From assembly GCA_046297495.1 (NCBI GenBank), contig JBKBIP010000025.1, forward strand, positions 22,872 through 86,871: a stretch of DNA of 64,000 bases. Direction: 5' to 3'. Positions within the stretch are counted from its first letter, which is position 1; every line of letters begins with the position of its first letter. This DNA comes from JBKBIP01 sp046297495 (GTDB lineage: Bacteria; Planctomycetota; Planctomycetia; Gemmatales; Gemmataceae). The notes beneath the pieces were generated by a model, which was not told the DNA's origin, ran no database searches, and saw only the letters and a program-made list of their open reading frames with translations. The position numbers were made by a program, and so were the translations under genes. Positions 7,808 through 16,861 of the stretch are shown in pieces.

Positions 7808-9208
7808 ATGTTGCGATTCTTCGGCGACAATAACGCATTGTGTGATCGCATTTCGCGTCGAGAGATATTGCGGATTGGCGGCATCGGTTTGGGAGGCCTG
7901 GCTTTGCCCCAGCTGTTACGTTCCGCGGCCCAAGCCGCCGAAACGAAACCGCGCGTGCGGGCCAAGGGGGTGATCATCCTCTTTAATAGCGGCGGCATTC
8001 CTCACCACGAAACCTGGGACCCCAAACCCGACGCGCCCCGCGAAATTCGCGGCGATTTTGGCGTCATTCCCTCGCGCACGCCAGGGCTGTTCGTCGGCGA
8101 ATTGATGCCGCGCACCGCTCAACTGACGGATAAAATCGCCGTCATTCGCACGATGGTCACGGGGGACAACGCCCATTCCACGAGCGGGTATCAGATGTTG
8201 ACCGGCTATCCCCACATTCCGCTCAACCGCGAGAACGCCACGCCGGGGAAGCCGAACGATTGGCCTTCTCTCAATGCTCTGGTGCGGGTCTTGCGTCCAC
8301 CCAAAGGGGGCTTGCCTTCGTCCGTCATGTTGCCGCGCCGCTTGGCTAACTTCGGCGGGCTGTATCCCTGGCCTGGAGCGGATGCCGGGATCTTGGGCCG
8401 CAAGTACGATCCCTGGCTTCTGCAATGCGATCCGTCCGCCGCCGATTTCGCCGCTCCTGATTGCGCCTTACCCGATGACCTCCCACCGCTGCGCGTCGAT
8501 CAGCGTCGGTCGCTGCTGGAGCAAGTGGACCGTCACCTCGATGGCATTGTTCAAAAAGCCGCCACGCAAGAATTTGATCGGTACCAACAACAAGCGCTCG
8601 ACCTGATCACCGGAACGGCCGCGCGGGCGGCGTTCGACCTGAACAAGGAACCCGACCGCACCCGTGACCGCTATGGCCGGACCAAGCATGGTCAATCAGT
8701 GCTTTTGGCTCGTCGTCTGATCGAAGCGGGGGTCGCGCTGGTGCAAGTGAATTCAGCCTCGCAAAACAAAAATCTACCCAACAATGGCGGTTGGGACACG
8801 CACATCAAGCACAGCGAAAGTCTCAAGGGGTGGCTGATGCCGGCGATGGATCAGACCTATTCCGCCCTGATCGAGGATTTGCAGCAACGGGGGTTGCTCG
8901 ATGAAACCCTGGTCTGCTGGGTCTCGGAATTTGGCCACACGCCGCGTTTCAACGCTCGCGCGGGTCGGGATCATTGGGGTCGGGTGTTCTCCATCGCGCT
9001 GGCCGGGGGCGGCATTCGCGGCGGCATCGTGCATGGTGCCTCGGATCGTCATGCTGCCGAGCCGTTGGGTGACGTGGTTCGTCCCTGCGATTATCTGGCA
9101 ACGATCTTCCACTGTCTGGGCTATCCCGCTGACACCCACTATTCCGACGTGGAAGGCCGGCCCCTGCCCATCTGCCGCGGAACGGTGGTTACAAGCTTGT
9201 TGGCTTAG
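7808..9208 (+). CDS. DUF1501 protein with Tat signal
   Basis: The N-terminus has a twin-arginine export signal (ISRREILRIGGIGLGGLALP, about residues 15-34) ending near AQAAE. The body matches the DUF1501 family, abundant in planctomycetes and related to sulfatase/alkaline-phosphatase-fold proteins: IILFNSGGIPHHETWDPKP, AVIRTMVTGDNAHSTSGY, WVSEFGHTPR and GRDHWGRVFSIALAGGG. The His and Asp residues in these motifs are candidate metal ligands. DUF1501 genes are usually paired with DUF1549/DUF1553 genes; here the nearest such gene is about 17 kb away at 25912. The length of 466 residues is normal. A GGAGA lies 9-10 bases before the ATG. Confidence 0.9.
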   Translation: MLRFFGDNNALCDRISRREILRIGGIGLGGLALPQLLRSAAQAAETKPRVRAKGVIILFNSGGIPHHETWDPKPDAPREIRGDFGVIPSRTPGLFVGELMPRTAQLTDKIAVIRTMVTGDNAHSTSGYQMLTGYPHIPLNRENATPGKPNDWPSLNALVRVLRPPKGGLPSSVMLPRRLANFGGLYPWPGADAGILGRKYDPWLLQCDPSAADFAAPDCALPDDLPPLRVDQRRSLLEQVDRHLDGIVQKAATQEFDRYQQQALDLITGTAARAAFDLNKEPDRTRDRYGRTKHGQSVLLARRLIEAGVALVQVNSASQNKNLPNNGGWDTHIKHSESLKGWLMPAMDQTYSALIEDLQQRGLLDETLVCWVSEFGHTPRFNARAGRDHWGRVFSIALAGGGIRGGIVHGASDRHAAEPLGDVVRPCDYLATIFHCLGYPADTHYSDVEGRPLPICRGTVVTSLLA

Positions 9209-9308
9209 ATTATTTCGCTTCTCCTTGTGCTTTCCTGTCAGAGGCCTTCCCGCGAAACGCTATCTCCCACCGGTTTGCGATGAGATCAGCTTGTGTGGTA
9301 TGGTTGCC

Positions 9309-9354
9309 GATTCATCATTTCGCGCACGCCGACTTCTGCGCGAAACGATGAATC
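9309..9354. repeat. dispersed palindrome, copy 2
   Basis: GATTCATCATTTCGCGC (9309-9325) pairs with GCGCGAAACGATGAATC (9338-9354), 16 of 17 bases complementary, with a 12-base loop as in copy 1. It sits 100 bases downstream of the DUF1501 gene in a 346-base spacer that otherwise shows no gene. A half-like CGCGAAACGC string precedes it near 9250. Confidence 0.75.
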
Positions 9355-9554
9355 CAGGCACCGTTATTCTCACAACGGCGGAAATCCCATTCCTTGACTT
9401 CTTCACTGTTTCTTCCACCTCCAAGCCCCATCTTTCGCGTTTTTTCAAAGCCGCATTGCGTTCCGCCGAGAGCCACGGCAAACTGGAAGGTTAGGCATTT
9501 CGTCTTATTTGGGGGGTGAGGTCTGGGTGCTCAATATCGGGAAAGGATCGTACC

Positions 9555-9843
9555 ATGCGTCGTTGGTGGATCGGTTGGCTGGTGCCGGCAGTGGCGGCGG
9601 CGAGGTTGGGGCCGCCGCAGGTCGATTCCGCCTGCTGCTACTTCTCGGCCAAGGATAAGGACATACTGCAAACAGTTGAAACTTCTGTTAGGACACGTAA
9701 AAGAGGGGCAATTCCTGACCAAATTCCGTAAAACATTCGCCAGGGATGAGATGAACGACGATTTACTGATCATTCCGGCCAAGATTGGCACTGCTGCCGA
9801 CGAATCAGAATATGAGGAGATTCTGCCAACGTCGCCGCCGTGA
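9555..9843 (+). pseudogene. internally deleted DUF2330 gene
   Basis: The ATG at 9555 opens a signal-peptide-like start (MRRWWIGWLVPAVAAA) followed by DSACCYFSAKDKDILQ, which I recognise as the conserved N-terminus of DUF2330 proteins. The reading frame then changes, and another frame carries LGHVKEGQFLTKFRKTFARD then EMNDDLLIIPA and ends at TGA 9841-9843, resembling the C-terminal part of the same family. The normal gene is more than 300 codons, so the middle has been lost and the halves are out of frame. The remnant is unlikely to give a working protein. Recognition is from memory of the family, so the C-terminal assignment is less certain than the N-terminal one. Confidence 0.6.
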
Positions 9844-9873
9844 TATGGAATGATGAGTGAAGATACCTAATGG

Positions 9874-9892
9874 TCCCACGCTCCGCGTGGGA
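9874..9892. repeat. TCCCACGCTCCGCGTGGGA hairpin
   Basis: This 19-base hairpin (TCCCACG / CGTGGGA) is followed by CGCTCGCCTGCGGCTCG. Such 'ccacgctccgcgtgg' hairpins are common dispersed spacer elements in several bacterial phyla including planctomycetes. A cousin (GCTCCGCGTGG stem) occurs at 62138. Confidence 0.55.
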
Positions 9893-9969
9893 ACGAGTGT
9901 CGCTCGCCTGCGGCTCGTGGGCTAAATGGTGTGCTGATTACTGATAACTGATCACTGATAACTAATTAC

Positions 9970-11247
9970 ATGGCCACGCAGGTCATTCAATCCGTGTATG
10001 CGTTGGTTGCGGCGCTGACCGAGCACCAGATATTGGAGCCGGTGCAGCAAACGGAATTGACGCGCGCGTTACAGACGCGCTTCACGGATGCCCGGTCGCT
10101 GGCGAAGGAATTGATCCAGCGCGGCTGGTTGACACCGTATCAGATCAATCAGCTGTTCCAGGGCAAAGGGGCCGACTTGGTGTTGGGCCAGTACATTTTG
10201 CTGGAACGACTTGGTGAAGGGGGCATGGGGCAGGTGTTCAAGGCGCGGCACGTTCACATGGGACGCGTCGTGGCTCTGAAGGTGATCCGCAAGGAACATC
10301 TCGATCAGCCTGATGCGGTTCGGCGGTTTCGCCGGGAGATTCAGGCCGCTGCCCAGCTGTTTCATCCCAACGTGGTGATGGCCTACGACGCTTCTCAGGT
10401 CGATAACACGCACTTTTTCGTCATGGAGTATGTCGAAGGCATTGACTTGGCGACCCTGCTCAAGCGCCTCGGTCCGCCGCCAGTTGGTTTGGCCTGCGAG
10501 TATATCCGGCAAGCGGCGCTGGGCCTGCAACATGCGTTTGAGCGTGGCATGGTTCACCGCGACATCAAACCGCACAATTTGCTCGTGACCTGTCCCCCCG
10601 AAACCAAAACGTGGCCCGTGCAGGGAGCCGTCGTTAAGATTTTGGACATGGGCTTGGCCCGCGTCGATCTCATGGATGGTCCCGAATCGGTCAGCGCCTT
10701 GACCAAGGAAGGGCGCGTGGTGGGCACTCCCGACTACATGGCGCCGGAGCAAGCCGTCAATCCCCACAAGACCGATATTCGCGCTGATTTATACAGCATG
10801 GGATGTACGTTCTTCCAGCTGCTTACCAATCAGGTGCCGTTTCCCAAAGGCACCACGATGGAAAAGCTACTCAAGCATCGGCTGGACCCGATTCCCACAG
10901 TGGAGAAATTCCGCCCCGAAGTGCCCGCCGGTGTTTCGCGGATTGTCAGCAAGTTGCTGGCTAAGAAACCCGAGGAACGCTACCAAACCCCCGGTGACTT
11001 GGCCGCCGCCCTGCAACCGTGGAGTGGTGCCGGTGTCTTCGCCCCCGTGGCCCAGATCGTGTCGGATACAAGCGAGACACCGCTCGAAGCCGAACTGGCC
11101 ACGCTGTCTTCCTCTTCCCTCCGCCACCTCGCGTCCCCAGCCCCCCCCGGCGAATCTTTCTGGAGCTGGCCGGTCATCATCGGCGGCATTGTGACTATGG
11201 TGATTATGCTATTGTTCTTGATCGGGATCGTGCTGACAATGGGATGA
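9970..11247 (+). CDS. membrane-anchored Ser/Thr protein kinase
   Basis: Residues 1-70 form a helical N-terminal region with LIQRGWLTPYQINQL, a pattern seen in many planctomycete kinases. The Hanks-type kinase domain runs about 74-345: glycine loop LGEGGMGQVF, ATP-binding Lys104 in ALKVI, catalytic loop HRDIKPHNLL with Asp198, DMGLA in place of DFG (Asp226), and GTPDYMAPEQA. A single C-terminal transmembrane helix (about 398-424) anchors it, with almost nothing outside the membrane, so it has no large sensor domain. The key catalytic residues are present, so activity is expected. A Rho-independent terminator follows at once. Confidence 0.92.
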   Translation: MATQVIQSVYALVAALTEHQILEPVQQTELTRALQTRFTDARSLAKELIQRGWLTPYQINQLFQGKGADLVLGQYILLERLGEGGMGQVFKARHVHMGRVVALKVIRKEHLDQPDAVRRFRREIQAAAQLFHPNVVMAYDASQVDNTHFFVMEYVEGIDLATLLKRLGPPPVGLACEYIRQAALGLQHAFERGMVHRDIKPHNLLVTCPPETKTWPVQGAVVKILDMGLARVDLMDGPESVSALTKEGRVVGTPDYMAPEQAVNPHKTDIRADLYSMGCTFFQLLTNQVPFPKGTTMEKLLKHRLDPIPTVEKFRPEVPAGVSRIVSKLLAKKPEERYQTPGDLAAALQPWSGAGVFAPVAQIVSDTSETPLEAELATLSSSSLRHLASPAPPGESFWSWPVIIGGIVTMVIMLLFLIGIVLTMG

Positions 11248-11263
11248 GAAATGCTTGGCAATT

Positions 11264-11300
11264 CCAAGCCGGCCGCCGTGCGACCGGCTTGGATGTTTTT
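11264..11300 (+). terminator. Rho-independent terminator of the kinase gene
   Basis: CCAAGCCGG (11264-11272) and CCGGCTTGG (11284-11292) form a perfect 9-bp stem with an 11-base loop, followed by ATGTTTTT. It lies 16 bases after the kinase stop codon, between it and the convergent superoxide dismutase gene. Confidence 0.8.
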
Positions 11301-11311
11301 CGATATGTCTC

Positions 11312-11932
11312 TCACAGCTTGCCGGCCTTGGCTTGCTCGAAGCGTTGGCCGACCGCTTGCCAGTTCACGACGTTCCACCAAGCATCGATGTAATCGGGTC
11401 GGCGATTTTGGTACTTCAAATAGTAGGCGTGTTCCCAAACATCCAGCCCCATGATTGGCACTTGGCCGTCCATGTACGGGCTGTCCTGGTTGGCCGAGCT
11501 GAGGACTTTCAATTGACCATCGGCCAGCACCAGCCAAGCCCAGCCGCTGCCAAAGCGGCCGACGCCGGCTTGTTTCATCTGGCTCTGAAACGCGGCGAAG
11601 TCGCCGAAGGTCTTGTTGATCTCGTCTGCCAGCGGGCCGCTTGGTTGCCCGCCGCCACCAGGCCCCATGATCTGCCAAAACATGGTGTGGTTGGCGTGGC
11701 CGCCGCCGTTGTTGCGCACCGCTGTGCGAATGCTCTCCGCGACTTGATTGATCTCACGCAGCAATTGTTCGATGGGTTTGTTTTGCAGTTCTGGCGCTCC
11801 TTCCAGCGCTTTGTTGAGATTATCCACGTAGGCTTTGTGGTGCTTGCCGTGGTGAATCTCCATCGTCATCTTGTCAATCGACGGCTCCAACGCATCGGGT
11901 GCATACGGCAATGAGGGTAGAGTGTGAGCCAT
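11312..11932 (-). CDS. Fe/Mn superoxide dismutase
   Basis: Converts superoxide to hydrogen peroxide and oxygen. The metal ligands are all visible: His in EIHHGKHHKAYVDNLN, His in ANHTMFWQIMGP, Asp and His in LDVWEHAYYLKYQNRRPDY. The central signature GSGWAWLVL and the full length of 206 residues fit the family. I chose the ATG at 11932 (MAHTLPSLPYA) because GGAGG lies 5 bases upstream; the longer reading frame adds 14 unsupported residues. No export signal, so it is cytoplasmic. The residues that separate Fe from Mn use cannot be called safely. Confidence 0.93.
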   Translation of the reverse strand: MAHTLPSLPYAPDALEPSIDKMTMEIHHGKHHKAYVDNLNKALEGAPELQNKPIEQLLREINQVAESIRTAVRNNGGGHANHTMFWQIMGPGGGGQPSGPLADEINKTFGDFAAFQSQMKQAGVGRFGSGWAWLVLADGQLKVLSSANQDSPYMDGQVPIMGLDVWEHAYYLKYQNRRPDYIDAWWNVVNWQAVGQRFEQAKAGKL

Positions 11933-12223
11933 GACATCCTCCGAGGGAAAAGAACCCGTCTCGTCCGGCGACACCCTTCCGTCCGGGGTCGCCTGCCAGC
12001 ATTTTCACGGATAATTTCGACCAGCCAGAATCAGGGATAGATTGAACCGGATACGGAAGATAGTCTATTTTTCCACGAAGCAAAGGCAAGGCAACATTGG
12101 TGGGCGGGTTGTGGGTGGAATTGGGCGACCCGAAGCCGTATCATGCCGCTCAGAGTCTATCTCTATAATCTCCGCGATAGTATTACTCCGGCAAAGAAGA
12201 ACCACACACCGAGTCTGTCGGAT

Positions 12224-12389
12224 CAGCCCCGTAAGGGGCGACCGTTCATAGCCAGGGGCGTTAGCCCCTGGAAAAGGGATAGCGTATGATTTCCAAAACC
12301 CCGAAGGGGCGGCAGCAGCTCTGCTTCGGAGCTGGACTGGACGGGGCTGCCGATTCCCGCCCCTATGAACGGTCGCCCCGCTGGGGCTG
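12224..12389. repeat. composite hairpin element with 28-base inverted ends
   Basis: The ends 12224-12251 and 12363-12389 are near-perfect inverted copies (a small GGGGC hairpin plus CGACCGTTCATAG). Between them lies CCAGGGGC-gtta-GCCCCTGG (12252-12271), an exact 8-bp hairpin, and a looser GGCAGC/GCTGCC pair (12311-12350). The element fills the middle of the 605-base spacer between the dismutase and the DcuC-type gene. I see no gene in this spacer. Confidence 0.65.
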
Positions 12390-12537
12390 TGAAGATGGAC
12401 TCGAAGCCGAATCGTCCGCACGAGAAGTCCGCGCTGACGTTCCAGATTCGTGTGACAAACATCCCTATCGGAGTAGTATGGATCGTGCCCCAATCCACTT
12501 ACCCCCATGAAGACCATCCCTTTACCAAGGATCATAC

Positions 12538-13902
12538 ATGACTTTGTTGCTCGGTGTGTTGATCGTGGCAGCGGCCGTCATTGCCGTTTTCAAACGCGTG
12601 GACGTGCGGCTGGCGTTGCTGTTGGCGGCGCTGGCGTTGGGGGCGTTGGCCGGCCAGCCGATGGCAATTGTCCAAACGTTTCTCGCCACCTTCAGCAACG
12701 AGCGCTTCGTGGTGCCGATTTGCAGCGCAATGGGGTTCGCCCACGTGCTGCGGCATACGGGCTGTGACAAGCACTTAGTCCATTTGCTGGTGCGGCCCTT
12801 GCGTCAAGTGCGCGTCATTTTGATTCCCGGCGCCGTCCTCGTCGGCTTTCTGGTCAACATTCCGGTCATCAGCCAAACGAGCACGGCGGTGGCCATCGGC
12901 TCGGTGCTGGTGCCGATCCTGGTGGCGGCCCGATTCTCTCCGGTGACGATTGGCGCGGCGTTGCTGCTCGGCGCGTCGGTCGGCGGTGAATTGCTCAACC
13001 CCGGCGCTCCCGAATTGCAAACCGTGACGAACGAGGTGTTCCAGGCCACGCAGAAACCCGTGGCAGTCACGGATTGCATTGAGCGGCTTTTTCCGTTGGT
13101 GCTGGTACAGCTGATCGTGGCCACGGCCATCTTCTGGTTCCTCAGCGTGCGGGCCGAGGCGCGATATCAGCAAGAAACCGGCATTGGGCCCGACGAGGAA
13201 GAAACCGTCCCCGCCTCGGAAACAGAGGAATTTTGCGTCAACTATATCAAAGCCGTCGTCCCCGTGGTGCCGTTGGCCTTGTTGTTCCTGACGGGGCCGC
13301 CGCTCAATGCCCTTCAGGTGCCGGAAACCTGGCTAGTGGATGATCCGAGCATCCCGGCCCAGAAAGCCAGCTTCGATACGCGGCTGATTGGAGCCGCCAT
13401 GCTGATCGGTGTCGTGGTGGCGGCACTGACGGCGCCCGGAACGGTGCCGGGCATCGCCAAGGCCTTTTTTGAGGGGGCGGGTTACGCCTTTGCCAGCATC
13501 GTATCACTCATTGTGACCGCCAATTGCTTTGGCACCGGGGTCAAGGAGATTGGCTTTTCCCAAGTCATCGGCCAAGCCACGACTGCTTGGCCGGCGCTGC
13601 TGTTGCCCACGGCCGGCGTGCTACCGTTCACGTTCGCTTGGGTGAGTGGCTCCGGCATGGCCGCGACGCAGAGCTTATATGAGTTGTTTGTGCATCCGTC
13701 CTTGGAGTTGCAAGTCGATCCCTTGCGCGTGGGAGCCGTGGTGTCCATTGCCTCCGCCGCGGGCCGGACCATGTCTCCCGTCGCTGCCGTGGTGCTGATG
13801 TGTGCCGCGCTGACCAACACGAACCCCATCGATTTGATGAAACGCATCGCCCTGCCGCTGTTGGCTGGGTTGTGTTGTGTGGTGCTGATCGCCATGTGGT
13901 GA
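12538..13902 (+). CDS. dcuC: DcuC-type C4-dicarboxylate transporter
   Basis: A 454-residue polytopic membrane protein with about 12 hydrophobic segments. It matches the DcuC family: N-terminal membrane pair, then VVPICSAMGFAHVLRHTGCDKHLVHLL, VNIPVISQTSTAVAIGSVLVP, LLGASVGGELLNPGAPELQT and a C-terminal SAAGRTMSPVAAVVLMC. In Escherichia coli DcuC exports succinate or exchanges C4-dicarboxylates; the substrate here is inferred from family only. AAGGA precedes the ATG by about 8 bases. A spacer of 69 bases separates it from fbp, so the two may be co-transcribed. Confidence 0.85.
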   Translation: MTLLLGVLIVAAAVIAVFKRVDVRLALLLAALALGALAGQPMAIVQTFLATFSNERFVVPICSAMGFAHVLRHTGCDKHLVHLLVRPLRQVRVILIPGAVLVGFLVNIPVISQTSTAVAIGSVLVPILVAARFSPVTIGAALLLGASVGGELLNPGAPELQTVTNEVFQATQKPVAVTDCIERLFPLVLVQLIVATAIFWFLSVRAEARYQQETGIGPDEEETVPASETEEFCVNYIKAVVPVVPLALLFLTGPPLNALQVPETWLVDDPSIPAQKASFDTRLIGAAMLIGVVVAALTAPGTVPGIAKAFFEGAGYAFASIVSLIVTANCFGTGVKEIGFSQVIGQATTAWPALLLPTAGVLPFTFAWVSGSGMAATQSLYELFVHPSLELQVDPLRVGAVVSIASAAGRTMSPVAAVVLMCAALTNTNPIDLMKRIALPLLAGLCCVVLIAMW

Positions 13903-13971
13903 AGAAGGTCATAGGATGAACGTGGAATGATGGAAATATCGCTTCGCTGTTCGTTGCCGTGAGACCACCCC

Positions 13972-14979
13972 ATGCACACCGATCCACCACTAACTATCCA
14001 ACAACACATCATGGAGGAACAACGCCGACTGCGTCCTCAAGCCAGCGGCGAATTTTCCTGGCTGCTGTCCGGCATCACCTTGGCGGCCAAGATCATCGCC
14101 GACCAGGTGCGCCGGGCCGGGCTGGCCGACGTGCTCGGCGAGGCCGGCGCCACCAACGTCCAAGGGGAAAACGTGCAAAAACTGGACGTGCTCGCCAACC
14201 AGGCCCTGAAGCATTGCCTGGGGATGCGCGGCAATGTCGCCGTCATGGCTTCCGAGGAAAACGACGAGCCAATCGTGGTGCCCCGCGACCACCAGCACGG
14301 CAAGTACGTCGTGGTGTTTGATCCGCTCGATGGTTCCAGCAACATCGATGTCAATGTCAGCGTGGGGACGATTTTTTCGATTCTGCGTCGCGAACCGGAC
14401 GAATCGGGGCAGCGTAACCCCTTGCAAGACGTGCTACTGAATGGGCGCAAGCAAGTGGCGGCGGGCTACGTATTGTACGGCAGCTCGACCATGCTGGTGT
14501 ACACCACTGGCCCCGACAACGGCGTTTTCGGCTTCACGCTCGATCCCGCCATTGGCGCATTCATCATTAGCCATCCGCGCATCACCATGCCGCCGCGCGG
14601 CAACCTGTATTCCGTCAATGAAGCCAACGCGGATAGTTTTCCCGAAGGCTACCGCAAGTATCTGGCTTATCTGCGTTCCGGCGAAACAGGGCGAACCTAT
14701 TCGTCACGCTACATCGGCTCGCTGGTATCCGACTTTCATCGCACCTTGCTCAAAGGGGGCATCTTTTTGTATCCCCCCACCAAACAGTATCCCACTGGCA
14801 AGCTGCGACTGCTGTACGAAGCCAATCCCATCGCCTTTATCGCCGAGGCGGCGGGGGGACAAGCCACGGACGGCAGCCGCCCCATTCTGGACATCGAACC
14901 GACCAGCTTGCACCAACGCACGCCGTTGGTCGTCGGTAGCCGGGAAGAAGTCGAGCTGTTGGAACGGATGCTGCGCTAG
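13972..14979 (+). CDS. fbp: class I fructose-1,6-bisphosphatase
   Basis: Hydrolyses fructose 1,6-bisphosphate to fructose 6-phosphate in gluconeogenesis. The family signature FDPLDGSSNIDVN (metal and phosphate binding) is present, with NVQGENVQKLDVLAN, MASEENDE, GYVLYGSSTMLVYTTG, YSSRYIGSLVSDFHRTLLKG and KLRLLYEANPIAFIAE. The length of 335 residues is complete. The cytoplasmic enzyme lies directly behind the dicarboxylate transporter, which would fit growth on C4 acids feeding gluconeogenesis, an inference from position only. Confidence 0.95.
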   Translation: MHTDPPLTIQQHIMEEQRRLRPQASGEFSWLLSGITLAAKIIADQVRRAGLADVLGEAGATNVQGENVQKLDVLANQALKHCLGMRGNVAVMASEENDEPIVVPRDHQHGKYVVVFDPLDGSSNIDVNVSVGTIFSILRREPDESGQRNPLQDVLLNGRKQVAAGYVLYGSSTMLVYTTGPDNGVFGFTLDPAIGAFIISHPRITMPPRGNLYSVNEANADSFPEGYRKYLAYLRSGETGRTYSSRYIGSLVSDFHRTLLKGGIFLYPPTKQYPTGKLRLLYEANPIAFIAEAAGGQATDGSRPILDIEPTSLHQRTPLVVGSREEVELLERMLR

Positions 14980-15124
14980 CAACGAAGCGGAGCCACACGC
15001 CGCCCCCGTTTGTTCCCCTTGACCCGGATTGCCAAAGTCCTTATCACGCTTGCCGTCGTGGTGGATGGCGCGCTGTTCCGCCTTCCATCTGAAAATTGGG
15101 AAACCCGGACAAGCGGGAGAAATC

Positions 15125-16732
15125 ATGGAAGGCCCCAAACCTTGCTCCAACGGTTGGCGCTGGTCTGACTGGCATCTGTTAGTCATTTTGCTGTTGGGGG
15201 CCAGCGTTTTGCATACCGTGGTGCTGCTGCGCACCGAGGTGGCGGCCCGCGACAGCATCGGCTTCATCCGCTACGCCCTGGAATTGGAGCGCCAGCCCTG
15301 GGCCGATGTCCTGCGCCATTCCGAACAGCACCCCATCTATCCGCTCTTGACGCTACTGGTTTCCATTCCCGTGCGGCTCTGGCAGGGTGGTTTGAGTTGT
15401 GACGCCATGGTGCTCAGCGCCCAGCTGGCCAGCATCCTGGCGGCGGTGTTGCTGGTCATTCCCATGTTTTACGTGGGCAAGACGTTGTTCGACCGCCGCG
15501 TTGGTTTTTGGGCGGCGGCCTTGTTTCAGTTCTTGCCCGCCAGCGCCCACATCCTATCCGACGCGCTCTCCGAGGCTGTATATCTTCTCATTGTCACTAG
15601 TACGATTTATTGGATCATGCGCGCCTTTGAACAGCCTACTTGGGGGCGTTTCGCGCTGTGCGGCTTGAGCGGCGGCTTGGCTTACCTGACGCGGCCGGAG
15701 GGGGCGCTGCTGGTGGGGGCAACCGTGGTTGTGATACTCGTTAGTCCCTGGGTGGCGGCCTGGAGGCGTACCTGGTGGCAGAGTGTCACGGCGGCGGCCA
15801 GCGTATTATTGGCAGCGGCGCTAGTTGCTGGCCCCTACATCGCCACCATCGGCCATCTCACCAATAAGCCGACGCCCAAGAAGATTCTCGAAGGCGGCTC
15901 GTACTATGACACGTCTCAGACTCGCGCTGTTCCGGCCACGCCCGCTCATTCGCCGCTGTTTGCCATCTGGTGGTCGAAGGTGGCCGAGCGGCCGCCGTGG
16001 TGGTGGGGCCTCAAAGCTATCCTGATCGAAGTGGTTGGGGCCTATCAATACACAGCGGCCTTGCCAGCGTTGTTCGGCATGATCTGGTTTTGGCGCAGGC
16101 TCCAGCGCAATCCGGGGGTCTGGGTGTTACTACTGCTCTGCGCCATGCAAATCGCGATTCTCTGGCGCATGGCGGTGATGATGGGATATGTCTCGGAGCG
16201 GCATGTCCTATTGCTGGTTCTGTGCGGTGTCTTTCCCGCCGTGGCAATGGTGAAGATGGCTGGCGAACGGCTGGCGGCGTGGCGCGGCTATGGGGCGTGG
16301 GTGCCAACGTTGATGCTCACCTTCCTGACCTTATTTGGCTTGCCATCGACCCTGAAACCGTTGCACGGCAATCGGGCAGGACATCGCGCCGTCGGGGAGT
16401 GGCTGGCCGAGCACGCGCATCCCCATGACATCATCGTCGATCCGTTCTGTTGGGCGCATTTCTACGCCGGCGCCGTGTTTCATGAGCGGACCATCAATCC
16501 CACCCCGCCGCCCGCCAACTATTTGCCGTTTCATTATGTGGTGATCGAGGAATCCAACAATCCCCATTCGCGTTTGCCGATGATCCCCCTGGCCAAGGCC
16601 ATCGCCAAACGGGGTACGTTGGCGTACCAGTGGCAATCTCCGAACCCGCGCAAAAAACCATCCGTCAGTGTCTATAAGGTGCCGCCACCGTTGCCCGCGA
16701 ACCCGTTGGCGGAAGAGAAGAAGCAGCCGTGA
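15125..16732 (+). CDS. glycosyltransferase family 39-like membrane protein
   Basis: A 535-residue protein with about ten hydrophobic segments and a large polar loop after the first one (RDSIGFIRYALELE then HPIYPLLTLLV), a layout typical of ArnT/PMT-like (GT-39/GT-C) glycosyltransferases that use lipid-linked sugars. The acidic residue early in the first periplasmic loop (RDSIGFIRYA) is the expected catalytic position. I chose the ATG at 15125, with GGGAGA 6-8 bases upstream, over the frame opening at 15029. The sugar donor and acceptor are unknown. A palindrome lies just downstream. Confidence 0.7.
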   Translation: MEGPKPCSNGWRWSDWHLLVILLLGASVLHTVVLLRTEVAARDSIGFIRYALELERQPWADVLRHSEQHPIYPLLTLLVSIPVRLWQGGLSCDAMVLSAQLASILAAVLLVIPMFYVGKTLFDRRVGFWAAALFQFLPASAHILSDALSEAVYLLIVTSTIYWIMRAFEQPTWGRFALCGLSGGLAYLTRPEGALLVGATVVVILVSPWVAAWRRTWWQSVTAAASVLLAAALVAGPYIATIGHLTNKPTPKKILEGGSYYDTSQTRAVPATPAHSPLFAIWWSKVAERPPWWWGLKAILIEVVGAYQYTAALPALFGMIWFWRRLQRNPGVWVLLLLCAMQIAILWRMAVMMGYVSERHVLLLVLCGVFPAVAMVKMAGERLAAWRGYGAWVPTLMLTFLTLFGLPSTLKPLHGNRAGHRAVGEWLAEHAHPHDIIVDPFCWAHFYAGAVFHERTINPTPPPANYLPFHYVVIEESNNPHSRLPMIPLAKAIAKRGTLAYQWQSPNPRKKPSVSVYKVPPPLPANPLAEEKKQP

Positions 16733-16764
16733 ACTGGGTGTAAAGGTCGTGTATCCTGCCTATT

Positions 16765-16814
16765 GATTCATCGGTTCGCGCAAGCAGCCAGCAGCGTGCG
16801 CAAACCGATGAATC
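16765..16814. repeat. dispersed palindrome, copy 3
   Basis: GATTCATCGGTTCGCGC (16765-16781) pairs with GCGCAAACCGATGAATC (16798-16814), one mismatch in 17, with a 16-base loop. It lies between two convergent genes, so it may also act in transcript 3' ends, although no T-run follows. Confidence 0.75.
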
Positions 16815-16861
16815 CTTGAAATCACGAAAGTAACCTGCGGCACGGATTGGCTTGATTTTTA

